From Synechococcus sp. UW140 (GTDB lineage Bacteria; Cyanobacteriota; Cyanobacteriia; PCC-6307; Cyanobiaceae), in contig NZ_UCOB01000019.1 of assembly GCF_900474295.1 (NCBI RefSeq), forward strand, positions 1 through 57,784: a stretch of DNA of 57,784 bases, written 5' to 3'. A program made the translations under genes and the position numbers. Below the pieces are notes generated by a model. It saw only the letters and a list, made by a program, of their open reading frames with translations, was not told the DNA's origin and made no database searches. Below, piece after piece: positions 1 through 7,636 of the stretch (position 1 is its first letter; every line of letters starts with the position of its first letter).

Positions 1-217
1 GAAGGGAGATCTGCGCGATCTGTTGGAGCAACTGCCGGAACTGCAGCGGAAGGTGTTGCGGATGCGCTATGGGATGACGGGTGAGGATCCGATGAGCCTC
101 ACCGGCATCGCTAAGTCCCTGAAGATGAGTCGAGATCGCACCCGGCGTCTCGAGCGCGAGGGTCTTGAAATGTTGCGTCGTAGGGATGCACAGCTTGAGG
201 CTTATGTGGCCATCTGA
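1..217 (+). CDS. RNA polymerase sigma-70 family factor, C-terminal part (partial)
   Basis: The gene enters from the left edge; the reading frame is open from base 2. The visible 71 residues are sigma region 4: a leader of the type LLEQLPELQRKVLRMRYGM (region 4.1), then the helix-turn-helix SLTGIAKSLKMSRDRTRRLEREG (region 4.2) that reads the -35 element. The LPELQRKVLRMRYG form is typical of cyanobacterial principal and group 2 sigma factors rather than ECF factors. The N-terminal regions are outside the window, so which sigma factor it is cannot be decided. It ends with TGA and a short hairpin follows. Confidence 0.85.
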   Translation, partial: KGDLRDLLEQLPELQRKVLRMRYGMTGEDPMSLTGIAKSLKMSRDRTRRLEREGLEMLRRRDAQLEAYVAI

Positions 218-252
218 GCCATTCGCCCAAGCTGCATTCACGTGAGATGTTA

Positions 253-270
253 GGCCTGATTTTGCAGGCC
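253..270 (+). terminator. Hairpin after the sigma factor gene, weak terminator candidate
   Basis: GGCCTG and CAGGCC form a perfect 6-bp stem around a 6-base loop (ATTTTG), 36 bases past the sigma factor stop codon. No T-run follows, so intrinsic termination is only a suggestion. Confidence 0.3.
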
Positions 271-400
271 ATTGCTTGAAGCCTTTGTTGGATCTTTGCT
301 GAAACGATGGTTCAGATTGCGGCAATCGAAGCAACTGCTGCTGTGGACGATCAGCGGCTCACGGCTTCTGAATCACCCGGCGCAACACCTCGGGCTGGTT

Positions 401-880
401 TCAGAAGAACTCGTCAAAGTTGTCGAAGTCAACAGCCTTGAAGGTTCCAGCCTCCACCTGTTTCATCAGGCCTTCAAGCTGAGTCCAAAGGGCTCCTCCT
501 GTCAGCAGAGATAGCAATAACGCAACCAGGAATGCGGCTCCGGAAGCAAATCCAAACACCTGCAGAGAACCACCGATGAACAGCGTCACTCCGATCACGA
601 TGCCCGCATAGCTGCTGGTGGTTTCGAGGCGGCCAAGGGGGAGCAACGGCAGTCGGTCGTTTTTCCAACCATTGAGCCGATCTTTGATTAGTTGCGCGAA
701 GGTGAGACCACACACCACCCCGATCGCAAGCCCCAGGCCTGCTAGCAAATACGGGGGCTGACTGATCCTGGCGTATTCGAGAAGGATCTCGTCAGCATTG
801 AGATCTCCGAACAAGCCGGAGTAGGTATCAAGATCAGCTTGCTGCAGGTCAACGGGCGCGAAATCTGGCGCGAGTGCCAT
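401..880 (-). CDS. Conserved hypothetical membrane protein
   Basis: A 159-residue protein that I cannot assign to a named family. After a polar N-terminus of about 45 residues come a hydrophobic helix (YLLAGLGLAIGVVCGLTFA), a charged loop (KDRLNGWKNDRLP) and two or three further membrane segments (around residues 90-135). The C-terminus is acidic and aromatic (DFDNFDEFF). The ATG at 880 has AGG-rich sequence just upstream. It sits alone between the sigma factor gene (convergent) and the ABC1 kinase gene (same strand). The role is unknown; a thylakoid or plasma-membrane location is only inferred from the hydrophobicity. Confidence 0.75.
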   Translation of the reverse strand: MALAPDFAPVDLQQADLDTYSGLFGDLNADEILLEYARISQPPYLLAGLGLAIGVVCGLTFAQLIKDRLNGWKNDRLPLLPLGRLETTSSYAGIVIGVTLFIGGSLQVFGFASGAAFLVALLLSLLTGGALWTQLEGLMKQVEAGTFKAVDFDNFDEFF

Positions 881-929
881 GGCTAGGAGGCTCCGTTGAA
901 CGGCAGAACAACGATCGACCTTAAAGGAC

Positions 930-2612
930 TCATGCTGCCGCCAGAGGGTTCAGACGCTGCAGCATGGTCTCGGCCATCTTCACTGGTGCGAAGGTTCGGC
1001 CAAGCATCGATCCCAGGGCGCGAAGATCACTGGTACTCAAGCGATCGTCCTTAATCAGGGTGAGCAGGAGGCGCCGGCGCAGATCGCTGCCATCTTTGCC
1101 AAGCAGCAGTTTTAGTCCCGCCCCAGCCACTGGGATCAGCTCTAGCCCAGGTGAGGTTCCACTGTCTCCAACCACCTGAAGCAGGCTCTCCAAGCGTTCA
1201 ATCCGCAGTTGGCCCTCTTGATCGAAGATCACCTCCAGGAGCTTCTCTCGCATTTCTCGGGTGTCTCCCGCTAAGAGCCGCTTGGCCACATAGGGGTAGG
1301 CCACTGCAATGATCCTGAAGTCAGGGTCCAGCCGCAGGGCAAGACCCTCCTGGCTCACGACGGCACGGATGATCAGGGCGAAGCGAGCTGGCACCCGGAA
1401 GGGGTAGTCGTACATCAGCTCTGAGAAGCGGTCGGTGATCGCCTTGAAGTTGAACGAACCGACCGAATCACCAAGGCTGCCTCCTAAAACCTCCTCAAGC
1501 GCCGGCACAATCGGTGCAAGGTCTGCATGGGGAAGAAGGAAGCCCAGTTGTTGGAAGTCTCGGGCAAGGGCTTCAAATTCTCTGTTGATCAGATGCACGA
1601 CAGCCCCGGTGAGCGTGAGCCTGTCGGTATCGCTGATTGAGTCCATCATTCCGAAATCCACATAGGCCACGTGGCCGAGTTCGCCGGTACGGCCGCTGAG
1701 TGCGAATAGATTGCCGGGGTGGGGATCGGCATGGAAATAGCCGAACTCAAGCAACTGCTGCAGGCCACTAATCACGCCAGTGCGGATCAGGGCACTTGGG
1801 TCAAGGCGTTGAGCACGTAGTTCCTGGCGATCGCGCAGTTTGGTGCCGTGAATCCAGCTTGTGGTTAGCACCCGTCGTGAGGTGAGCATCCTCTCCACCC
1901 GCGGTATCGTCACTGCAGGGTTGTCGGCAAACAGGCCAGCGAATCGCTCGGCATTGGCTGCTTCACGTTCGTAGTCGATCTCCTCGAAAAGACTGCGACC
2001 AAATTCATCGATGATCTCCCCGAGCCCGAAGCCGAGGTTGAGCGGCAGGAAGGGGGCGGTGAGGACGGCGAGACTGCGGATCAGCACCATGTCGCGCCGA
2101 AGGATGAAGGCGAGATTGGGGCGTTGGACCTTCACGGCTACCCAGTGCTGGCCGTGGAGTCGAGCCCGGTACACCTGGCCGAGACTGGCTGCGGCCATGG
2201 GCTGATCAGGGAACTGTTCGAACAGTTGCTCCACAGGAGCTCCGAGCTCCTCCTGAATGGTGGCAAGGGCCACGGCATGGTCGAAGGCGGGCAGATCGTC
2301 CTGCAGGCGCGTGAGTTCCTCCAGCCAGTCCCTCCGGATCAGATCCGGTCGAGTCGAGAGAGCCTGCCCGACCTTGATGAAGCATGGCCCCAGGTTGGTC
2401 AGCGTGCGCAGCAGCGTTCGCGCCAGTTTTCGCTGCACTTCCGGATCTTTGCTGTTCCCTCGGATCAGCAGGCTCAGCATCAGCCCAAGCAATGCCCAGA
2501 TGAGGTGCAGAATCCTGGGGAGTGCAATCCAGGGCCTGAACAGCAGCCACCGACTGTCGCGTCCGGGTTGGTAGCGCAGTGAAGCGCTCTGCTGGTCGGC
2601 GCTGCCTGCCAT
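930..2612 (-). CDS. ABC1/AarF/UbiB-family atypical protein kinase
   Basis: The protein carries all hallmarks of the ABC1 (ADCK/UbiB) kinase-like fold. Counting from a possible GTG at 2660: the KxGQ motif (IKVGQ, about 96-99), the Ala-rich nucleotide loop AAASLGQVY (about 156-164), the ATP-binding Lys in VAVKVQRP (about 177), HADPHPGN (about 310-317) and metal-binding DFG (about 335-337). Hydrophobic stretches flank the N-terminal region. Family members support quinone/isoprenoid lipid metabolism or plastid lipid homeostasis; cyanobacteria hold several paralogues and the exact substrate cannot be read from sequence. I chose the ATG at 2612; the frame is open to the GTG at 2660, which would leave only 15 bp to the divergent decarboxylase gene. 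Confidence 0.9.
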   Translation of the reverse strand: MAGSADQQSASLRYQPGRDSRWLLFRPWIALPRILHLIWALLGLMLSLLIRGNSKDPEVQRKLARTLLRTLTNLGPCFIKVGQALSTRPDLIRRDWLEELTRLQDDLPAFDHAVALATIQEELGAPVEQLFEQFPDQPMAAASLGQVYRARLHGQHWVAVKVQRPNLAFILRRDMVLIRSLAVLTAPFLPLNLGFGLGEIIDEFGRSLFEEIDYEREAANAERFAGLFADNPAVTIPRVERMLTSRRVLTTSWIHGTKLRDRQELRAQRLDPSALIRTGVISGLQQLLEFGYFHADPHPGNLFALSGRTGELGHVAYVDFGMMDSISDTDRLTLTGAVVHLINREFEALARDFQQLGFLLPHADLAPIVPALEEVLGGSLGDSVGSFNFKAITDRFSELMYDYPFRVPARFALIIRAVVSQEGLALRLDPDFRIIAVAYPYVAKRLLAGDTREMREKLLEVIFDQEGQLRIERLESLLQVVGDSGTSPGLELIPVAGAGLKLLLGKDGSDLRRRLLLTLIKDDRLSTSDLRALGSMLGRTFAPVKMAETMLQRLNPLAAA

Positions 2613-2675
2613 GCCGTTGGGGAGTGAAGGCCACGAATCTAGGCAGCAGTTGAGAAGCACTGGTCGTGCTGATCA

Positions 2676-4106
2676 ATGATGGAACGAACCGGCGAACCGG
2701 CTTTGGACACGCCTTTGATGCCGCTGTTGCGTCCAGGTCGGGGACGGTGGCTGCATTTGCCCGCCCACGGAGGAGGGCCTGGATTGCCTGCCGCGATGCG
2801 GCGTTTGCTCTCTGGTCGCCCTGGCGTTTGGGATTTGCCCGAACTGCCCGCAATCGGTGGTCCTTTATTAGAAAATGGCGCCGTAGCCGCCAGCCAGCAT
2901 GCGGCGGCGGCGGCTTTCGGCGTTGACCGGTGTTGGTATGGAGTGAACGGCGCCACTGGCATGCTCCAGGCCGCTCTCTTGGCGATGGCCAAGCCTGGGC
3001 AGGCGCTCTTGATGCCACGCAACAGTCATCGCAGCCTGATTCAGGCGTGCGCTCTGGGGGGCATCACCCCGGTGTTGTTTGACCTGCCATTCATTGTCGA
3101 TCGCGGTCATGTGGCCGCTGTCGACGCGGTTTGGCTGGAAGGTGTGCTCGCTGTCGTCGAGGCCGAAGGGCACGCGCTTTCCGGTGCCGTTCTGGTGCAA
3201 CCCACCTACAACGGCTATGCGGTTGATCCCGCTCCCCTGATCAAACGTCTGCATCAGCAAGGCCTGCCGGTGCTGGTGGATGAGGCCCATGGCAGCCATT
3301 TCCTGCCAGGAGTAGACCCCAGCCTTCCGGCGTCTGCGCTTCGGGGCGGCGCTGACCTTGTGGTGCATTCCCTGCACAAGTCGTCCACAGGGCTGGGACA
3401 AACGGCCGTGTTGTGGCACCAGGGTCAGCGGGTGGATCCTGACGCCGTATCACGAAGTCTGGGTTGGTTGCAGACCACCAGTCCCAGTGCCCTGCTGCTG
3501 GCGTCCTGTGAGGCATCTCTCGCGGATTGGACCACCCGCTCCGGTTTATGCCGTTTGCGCCGGCGCCTTGATCAGGCTCGTGCGTTGGCTGAACAGTTGC
3601 GCGACCAAGAGCTCCCCTTGCTGGAGACCGCCGATCCTCTGCGGCTGATTTGGCACACCGCTGCAGCAGGGATCAGTGGATTGGACGCCGATGAATGGCT
3701 GATGGCCAGGGGGCTCGTGGGTGAACTTCCGGAACCGGGCTGTCTCACCTTCTGTCTAGGCATGGCCACCAGGTCTGGCTTGCGGCGCACGATGGTTCGC
3801 CACTGGAGCGGTCTGCTGCAACACCTCGGACAGGCCAGGCCCTTGCCTCCCTTCACTCCGACTCCCATTCCTTTGCTCACCTCCCCGGCTATGGATTGTG
3901 GAGAGGCTTGGCGCGCACCCAGCCGTGAAGTGACGTGGGCGGATTCCGTGGGCGGGATTGCGGCTCAGTTGGTGTGCCCGTACCCGCCAGGTATTCCTCT
4001 GCTTGTTCCGGGCGAGCGTCTTGATGTGTCCCGCGTGAACTGGATCGAGCAGCAGCGTCGCTTTTGGCCGGATCAGATCAGCAGTAGGGTAAGGATTGTG
4101 GCCTGA
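2676..4106 (+). CDS. Orn/Lys/Arg decarboxylase-family PLP enzyme
   Basis: A 476-residue fold-type I PLP protein of the Orn/Lys/Arg decarboxylase family. Visible signatures are the N-terminal LHLPAHGGGPGLP (family usually LxTPGHxxG), a cofactor-binding NGATG (91-95), DEAH (202-205), where the Asp contacts the pyridine nitrogen, and the Schiff-base Lys in HSLHKSSTGLGQ (Lys235). It is shorter than the large enterobacterial inducible enzymes and lacks their N-terminal wing domain, like Gram-positive and cyanobacterial short forms. Arginine or lysine decarboxylation feeding polyamines is plausible, but the substrate is not decided by these motifs. The end overlaps the open frame of cdsA, so the two are probably cotranscribed. 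Confidence 0.85.
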   Translation: MMERTGEPALDTPLMPLLRPGRGRWLHLPAHGGGPGLPAAMRRLLSGRPGVWDLPELPAIGGPLLENGAVAASQHAAAAAFGVDRCWYGVNGATGMLQAALLAMAKPGQALLMPRNSHRSLIQACALGGITPVLFDLPFIVDRGHVAAVDAVWLEGVLAVVEAEGHALSGAVLVQPTYNGYAVDPAPLIKRLHQQGLPVLVDEAHGSHFLPGVDPSLPASALRGGADLVVHSLHKSSTGLGQTAVLWHQGQRVDPDAVSRSLGWLQTTSPSALLLASCEASLADWTTRSGLCRLRRRLDQARALAEQLRDQELPLLETADPLRLIWHTAAAGISGLDADEWLMARGLVGELPEPGCLTFCLGMATRSGLRRTMVRHWSGLLQHLGQARPLPPFTPTPIPLLTSPAMDCGEAWRAPSREVTWADSVGGIAAQLVCPYPPGIPLLVPGERLDVSRVNWIEQQRRFWPDQISSRVRIVA

Positions 4107-4116
4107 AGGTCAGGCG

Positions 4117-4983
4117 ATGCAGAGCGTTTCCCGGCAGCGCCTGGTCAGCGGTCTTGCAGCCGGCCTGTTCGGATTGGTGGTTGTAGGCCTTGGCGGCTGG
4201 TGGTTCACCGTGGCCCTTGGCGTGATCGTGCATCTTGGCTTGCTGGAATTCTTCCGCATGGCTCAGTGCACGGGCATTCGGCCTGCCACCAAAACCACCT
4301 TGGTGGCCTGTCAGCTGCTGCTGATCAGCACCCAGTGGGATCTCACCGGCGGCCTGCCATCCCATCTGGCGTCAGCCGTGTTGCCGCTATCAGGCGCTGC
4401 GATCTGCGGTTGGTTGTTGTTGCAGCCGGTCACCGGTTCGATTGCCGACATCGCGGCATCGATCTTCGGCCTGTTCTATCTGGGATATCTGCCCAGTCAC
4501 TGGCTTCGTCTGCGTCAGCTCGGTAGCCCTGAGCTCCTTCCTCATGGCCCTGCCTGGTTGACAGCTGGTCTCGTCATAACCCTGATGGCCTGCTTGATGA
4601 TCGTTGCTAGCGACATCGGGTCCTATTTGATCGGTCGTCGCTTTGGTCGGCTGCCCCTGTCTCCGATTTCGCCTGGCAAAACAGTGGAAGGAGCCCTTGG
4701 CGGGATGCTGGCAGCAGTGGCTGTGGGCATCACCTTTGCCCTCTGGTTGCACTGGCCTTTGGCCGTCTTCACCGGTGGCTTGCTCGGGGCGCTTGTGGCG
4801 TTGTTCGCCCTAGTGGGTGATCTCACCGAGTCGATGATGAAACGAGATGCTGGGTTGAAGGATTCAGGCGATGCTCTGCCTGGTCATGGCGGCATCCTTG
4901 ATCGGATCGATAGCTATCTGTTCACACCGGCCGTGGTGTACTACGCGGTCACGTTGTTGTTACCGCAGTTGCCTTACGGATAA
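4117..4983 (+). CDS. cdsA: Phosphatidate cytidylyltransferase
   Basis: CdsA makes CDP-diacylglycerol from phosphatidate and CTP, the branch point for phosphatidylglycerol, an essential lipid of photosystems. The C-terminal family signature is complete: a D-L-T-E-S-M-M-K-R-D stretch followed by AGLKDSGDALPGHGGILDRIDS. About eight membrane segments precede and surround it. The frame is open from a TTG at 4096 that lies inside the decarboxylase gene; the ATG at 4117 (MQSVSRQRLVSG) leaves a 10-base gap and gives 288 residues, the usual length, so I prefer it. The gene is the second of a two-gene operon with the PLP decarboxylase. Confidence 0.93.
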   Translation: MQSVSRQRLVSGLAAGLFGLVVVGLGGWWFTVALGVIVHLGLLEFFRMAQCTGIRPATKTTLVACQLLLISTQWDLTGGLPSHLASAVLPLSGAAICGWLLLQPVTGSIADIAASIFGLFYLGYLPSHWLRLRQLGSPELLPHGPAWLTAGLVITLMACLMIVASDIGSYLIGRRFGRLPLSPISPGKTVEGALGGMLAAVAVGITFALWLHWPLAVFTGGLLGALVALFALVGDLTESMMKRDAGLKDSGDALPGHGGILDRIDSYLFTPAVVYYAVTLLLPQLPYG

Positions 4984-4991
4984 GGCCAAGT

Positions 4992-5627
4992 TCAGGGTGT
5001 GACGGTGGCCCCGCCATTGAGGTGAAGCTGGCCTGCTTTGAGATCTGCCGCTTCGATAGTGATCTTTTGATCCATCGGCAGTAGCACCTCTCCTTCCGCC
5101 TCAATCCTGCAGATGCGCAGCGTGCCGTTGGCGGCATCGAGCCGAAAGCGCTTGCTCACCACTTCCCCCGCATTGCTCACCGGAGCGGTGAGCACCAGGA
5201 TGTCATTGTCGATCTCCAGGCCGCCCAGGGTGGAGAGCCCCATTAACTGCTCCGCGAGCCAGTCCCCAAGCCAGCGCCAGCGTTCGGTGAGCAAGGCACG
5301 GTTGAGATCAACGCCGCGCATGGTCACGGCACCCGTCAGCTGAAAATCGTGTTTCAGTTGGAGGATCTGACCGGGCTGGGCGGGGTTGAGGTTGAGGCTC
5401 AGTGGTCCGCTACGCAGTTCAGCGTGATGGATTGGAAGCCCCTGAAAAGTCACCAGACGTCCTTCCAGTTCTACGCCGTTCAACTTGCCCTTCAGCAGCT
5501 GGAGAGCGGACCCGTTGAGCAGCAGATTGAGGTCGCCGACCTCGTCACACTGGCTGCGGATCCATAGGTTCAGGCCATTGGCCAGAAACTGCAGGATGGG
5601 CCCTGAGCTGGAAGCCTGTTCGCTCAT
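4992..5627 (-). CDS. DUF2993 family protein (LmeA-like)
   Basis: A 211-residue protein with the alternating beta pattern of DUF2993: repeated LNLLLNGSALQLLKGKL..VELEGRLVTFQGLPIHHAEL and a C-terminal strand series (GTLRICRIEAEGEVLL). DUF2993 proteins are cyanobacterial and actinobacterial; the best known relative, LmeA, is a lipid-binding periplasmic protein. No signal peptide is obvious here. The ATG overlaps the stop of the preceding alpha/beta hydrolase gene by four bases (ATGA), so both are translated from one message. It converges on cdsA with an 8-base gap. A lipid-binding role is inference. Confidence 0.75.
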   Translation of the reverse strand: MSEQASSSGPILQFLANGLNLWIRSQCDEVGDLNLLLNGSALQLLKGKLNGVELEGRLVTFQGLPIHHAELRSGPLSLNLNPAQPGQILQLKHDFQLTGAVTMRGVDLNRALLTERWRWLGDWLAEQLMGLSTLGGLEIDNDILVLTAPVSNAGEVVSKRFRLDAANGTLRICRIEAEGEVLLPMDQKITIEAADLKAGQLHLNGGATVTP

Positions 5628-6493
5628 GCTGACTGTTCCATCACGTTCCAGCGCTGGGCCACCAATTCAGCTTGATCGAGATGGGGCAGATGTCCACAGG
5701 CGTCGACCTCTTCCAGCCGTGTCCCCAGTAGCTCTTGCGCCGCTTGCTTTTGTGGTGCTCTCAAGATGCGATCCTGCTTGCCCCAGAGCACATGCAGCGG
5801 CTGGGAGGGCAGCGGCTCACCACAACCGGCGAAGCCACCACTGCGGGCGAATGCCGCTAGGGAACGCCCCCAGCCGGGCACCTGGAGGTGAAGGGAGGCG
5901 ATCTGCAATTCCGGAGCGCCAACACTGCTGGCGGGGTCGGCGAAGGCCTGACGGCATAGCCCCTTGCGTACTCCCTGACGGCCAAGGAACCACACTCCGA
6001 GCTGATCGAGCCCGGGTGGCAATGGTCTTGGTGTTCCGTCAAGGCCTGCAGGTGAGAGCAGGAGCAAGCGGCCAATGCGCTCAGGATGGCGTCGCGCCAG
6101 TTCCATCGCCACCGCTCCTCCCATCGAGGCACCGATGATGCCGATCGGTTCAGGGCTGGGAAGCTTCTCGAGCAGATGGCTCAGATGGTCGAGCACCGCT
6201 TCTGGTCCAACGGCTGCGTTGTCGTGCCTCGGGCAGAAGCCAAATCCATAGAGATCGGGAATGACCAGGCTGTAGCGATCGCGCAGCAGGGGCACCAGAC
6301 GACGAAATTCCAGATGGCTGCTGTCAAATCCATGCAGGAGCAGAACCGGCATGCCGCTGCCGTGTCGCACGACTGGGTACTGATCGGGGATCGGACCTGG
6401 CAGCTTCCACCACTCCAAGCCTTCCAGCAGTGCTCGAGCCTGGGGATCTAGCAATGTGGTGGCGGCGTCTTTGAGAAGCTGCCGGTTGCTCAA
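5624..6493 (-). CDS. Alpha/beta-fold hydrolase
   Basis: A 289-residue serine hydrolase of the alpha/beta fold. The oxyanion motif LLLHGFDSS (HGF), the nucleophile elbow GASMGG with the catalytic Ser, the acid region WGKQDRIL and the catalytic His in ACGHLPHLD occur in the right order and spacing. The strand following HG (RYSLVIPDLYGFGFC) is also classical. The nearest relatives are cyanobacterial hydrolases of unknown substrate. The TTG start overlaps the upstream dehydrogenase stop (TTGA), and its own stop overlaps the DUF2993 start, so it is the middle of a coupled three-gene block. Confidence 0.85.
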   Translation of the reverse strand: MSNRQLLKDAATTLLDPQARALLEGLEWWKLPGPIPDQYPVVRHGSGMPVLLLHGFDSSHLEFRRLVPLLRDRYSLVIPDLYGFGFCPRHDNAAVGPEAVLDHLSHLLEKLPSPEPIGIIGASMGGAVAMELARRHPERIGRLLLLSPAGLDGTPRPLPPGLDQLGVWFLGRQGVRKGLCRQAFADPASSVGAPELQIASLHLQVPGWGRSLAAFARSGGFAGCGEPLPSQPLHVLWGKQDRILRAPQKQAAQELLGTRLEEVDACGHLPHLDQAELVAQRWNVMEQSA

Positions 6494-7629
6494 GCCTGAC
6501 TCTCCATTGGCTGACGATGGGTGTCGTGAGCTTCAGTTTCCATGCTCACCAATGCCTCGAGCAAGTCGGTGTCGCTGACATTAAAGGGCAGGTGGTGGAG
6601 GTCCGATCCGGGTCGGCAGGCAAAGCGACAGGCCATCTGCAGTTCGTCCAGACCAGCCCTCCCGAGCCCGAGATCCTTCAGAGAGACCGGCAGCTTTAGC
6701 GCTTGGAGGAGCGGAAGCAACTGTCTTCGAGCCTGGGCTGCGAGTTGATTGCCGCCCAATCGTTCCTCCAGTCGAAGTTGCACCAGGATTCCGAAGCCCA
6801 CCTTTTCGCCGTGGAGCACGCCATGACAGGCCATCAGCTGGGTGAGACCGTTGTGGACAGCGTGGGCAGCCACCGTGCGGCATTGGGCTCCACCTAGACC
6901 GCCGATCAGACCAGCGGTGAGGGCGCAGGCTTCGGCGACACGCACCCATGCCTCACTTGCAGGGGTGTTGAGGGCTTCCTCGGCATCCAATAGCAGCTGA
7001 TCGCGCAGCACTCTCGCCATCTGTACGGCCTGTTGGATCATGCCGTCACTGCTGGACCCACTGCTGACAGACGCCTCATACCACTTGGCCAGGGCATCGG
7101 CGACCCCGCTGGCAAGGGTTCGGCTAGGGGCCTGTCGCACCAGGTTGTGGTCAAAGATGAGTAGATCCGGGCAGCGCTTAAGGCTGACATCGCCGCGGAA
7201 GGCTCCCTTTCTGGAATAGAGATTGGCAAGGGCCGTCCAACCGGCACAGGTGGCAGCGCTCAGCGGCACGGTGATACAGGCGATGCCGAGGCGATCGGCC
7301 AGCAGCTTGCCGGCGTCGAGAACTTTTCCTCCTCCTGCTGCGATCACGGCGTCGCAGTCATTGAGCGTGAGCTGCTCCTGAAGCTGCTTCAGATCCTCTT
7401 CGCAGCAGTCGTGGTCGAGGGTTAACTCGACCGGGTCAAGCCCCTGCGAGCGCAGATCACGATTGAGTTCGCGGCGCAGATGTTGTGTGGCTTCACTGCG
7501 ACCGAGCAGAGCCGGGTGTTTGCAGAGATCAGAAATCAGCTGCAAACCTTCCTGCCAGGCGGACTGTCCGCGGATCACCTGGGCAGGAGCGATGGCCTGC
7601 GTGGAGCAGGCTGATGATTGGAGCTGCAT
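6490..7629 (-). CDS. Iron-containing alcohol / glycerol dehydrogenase-like protein
   Basis: A metal-dependent dehydrogenase of the glycerol dehydrogenase type. The NAD-binding stretch DAVIAAGGGKVLDAGKLLAD carries the GGGK-x-D core of the family, and the metal ligands are recognisable: Asp in SGVADALAKWYE, His in AAHAVHNGLT and His in CHGVLHGEKVGFG. Length from the ATG at 7629 is 379 residues, close to GldA. The frame is open to 7683, but that start would lie inside clpC; the ATG at 7629 begins 7 bases after the clpC stop, which I take as the true start. The substrate is unknown; GldA-like family members oxidise glycerol or related polyols. Confidence 0.85.
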   Translation of the reverse strand: MQLQSSACSTQAIAPAQVIRGQSAWQEGLQLISDLCKHPALLGRSEATQHLRRELNRDLRSQGLDPVELTLDHDCCEEDLKQLQEQLTLNDCDAVIAAGGGKVLDAGKLLADRLGIACITVPLSAATCAGWTALANLYSRKGAFRGDVSLKRCPDLLIFDHNLVRQAPSRTLASGVADALAKWYEASVSSGSSSDGMIQQAVQMARVLRDQLLLDAEEALNTPASEAWVRVAEACALTAGLIGGLGGAQCRTVAAHAVHNGLTQLMACHGVLHGEKVGFGILVQLRLEERLGGNQLAAQARRQLLPLLQALKLPVSLKDLGLGRAGLDELQMACRFACRPGSDLHHLPFNVSDTDLLEALVSMETEAHDTHRQPMESQA

Positions 7630-7636
7630 CGTTGGC

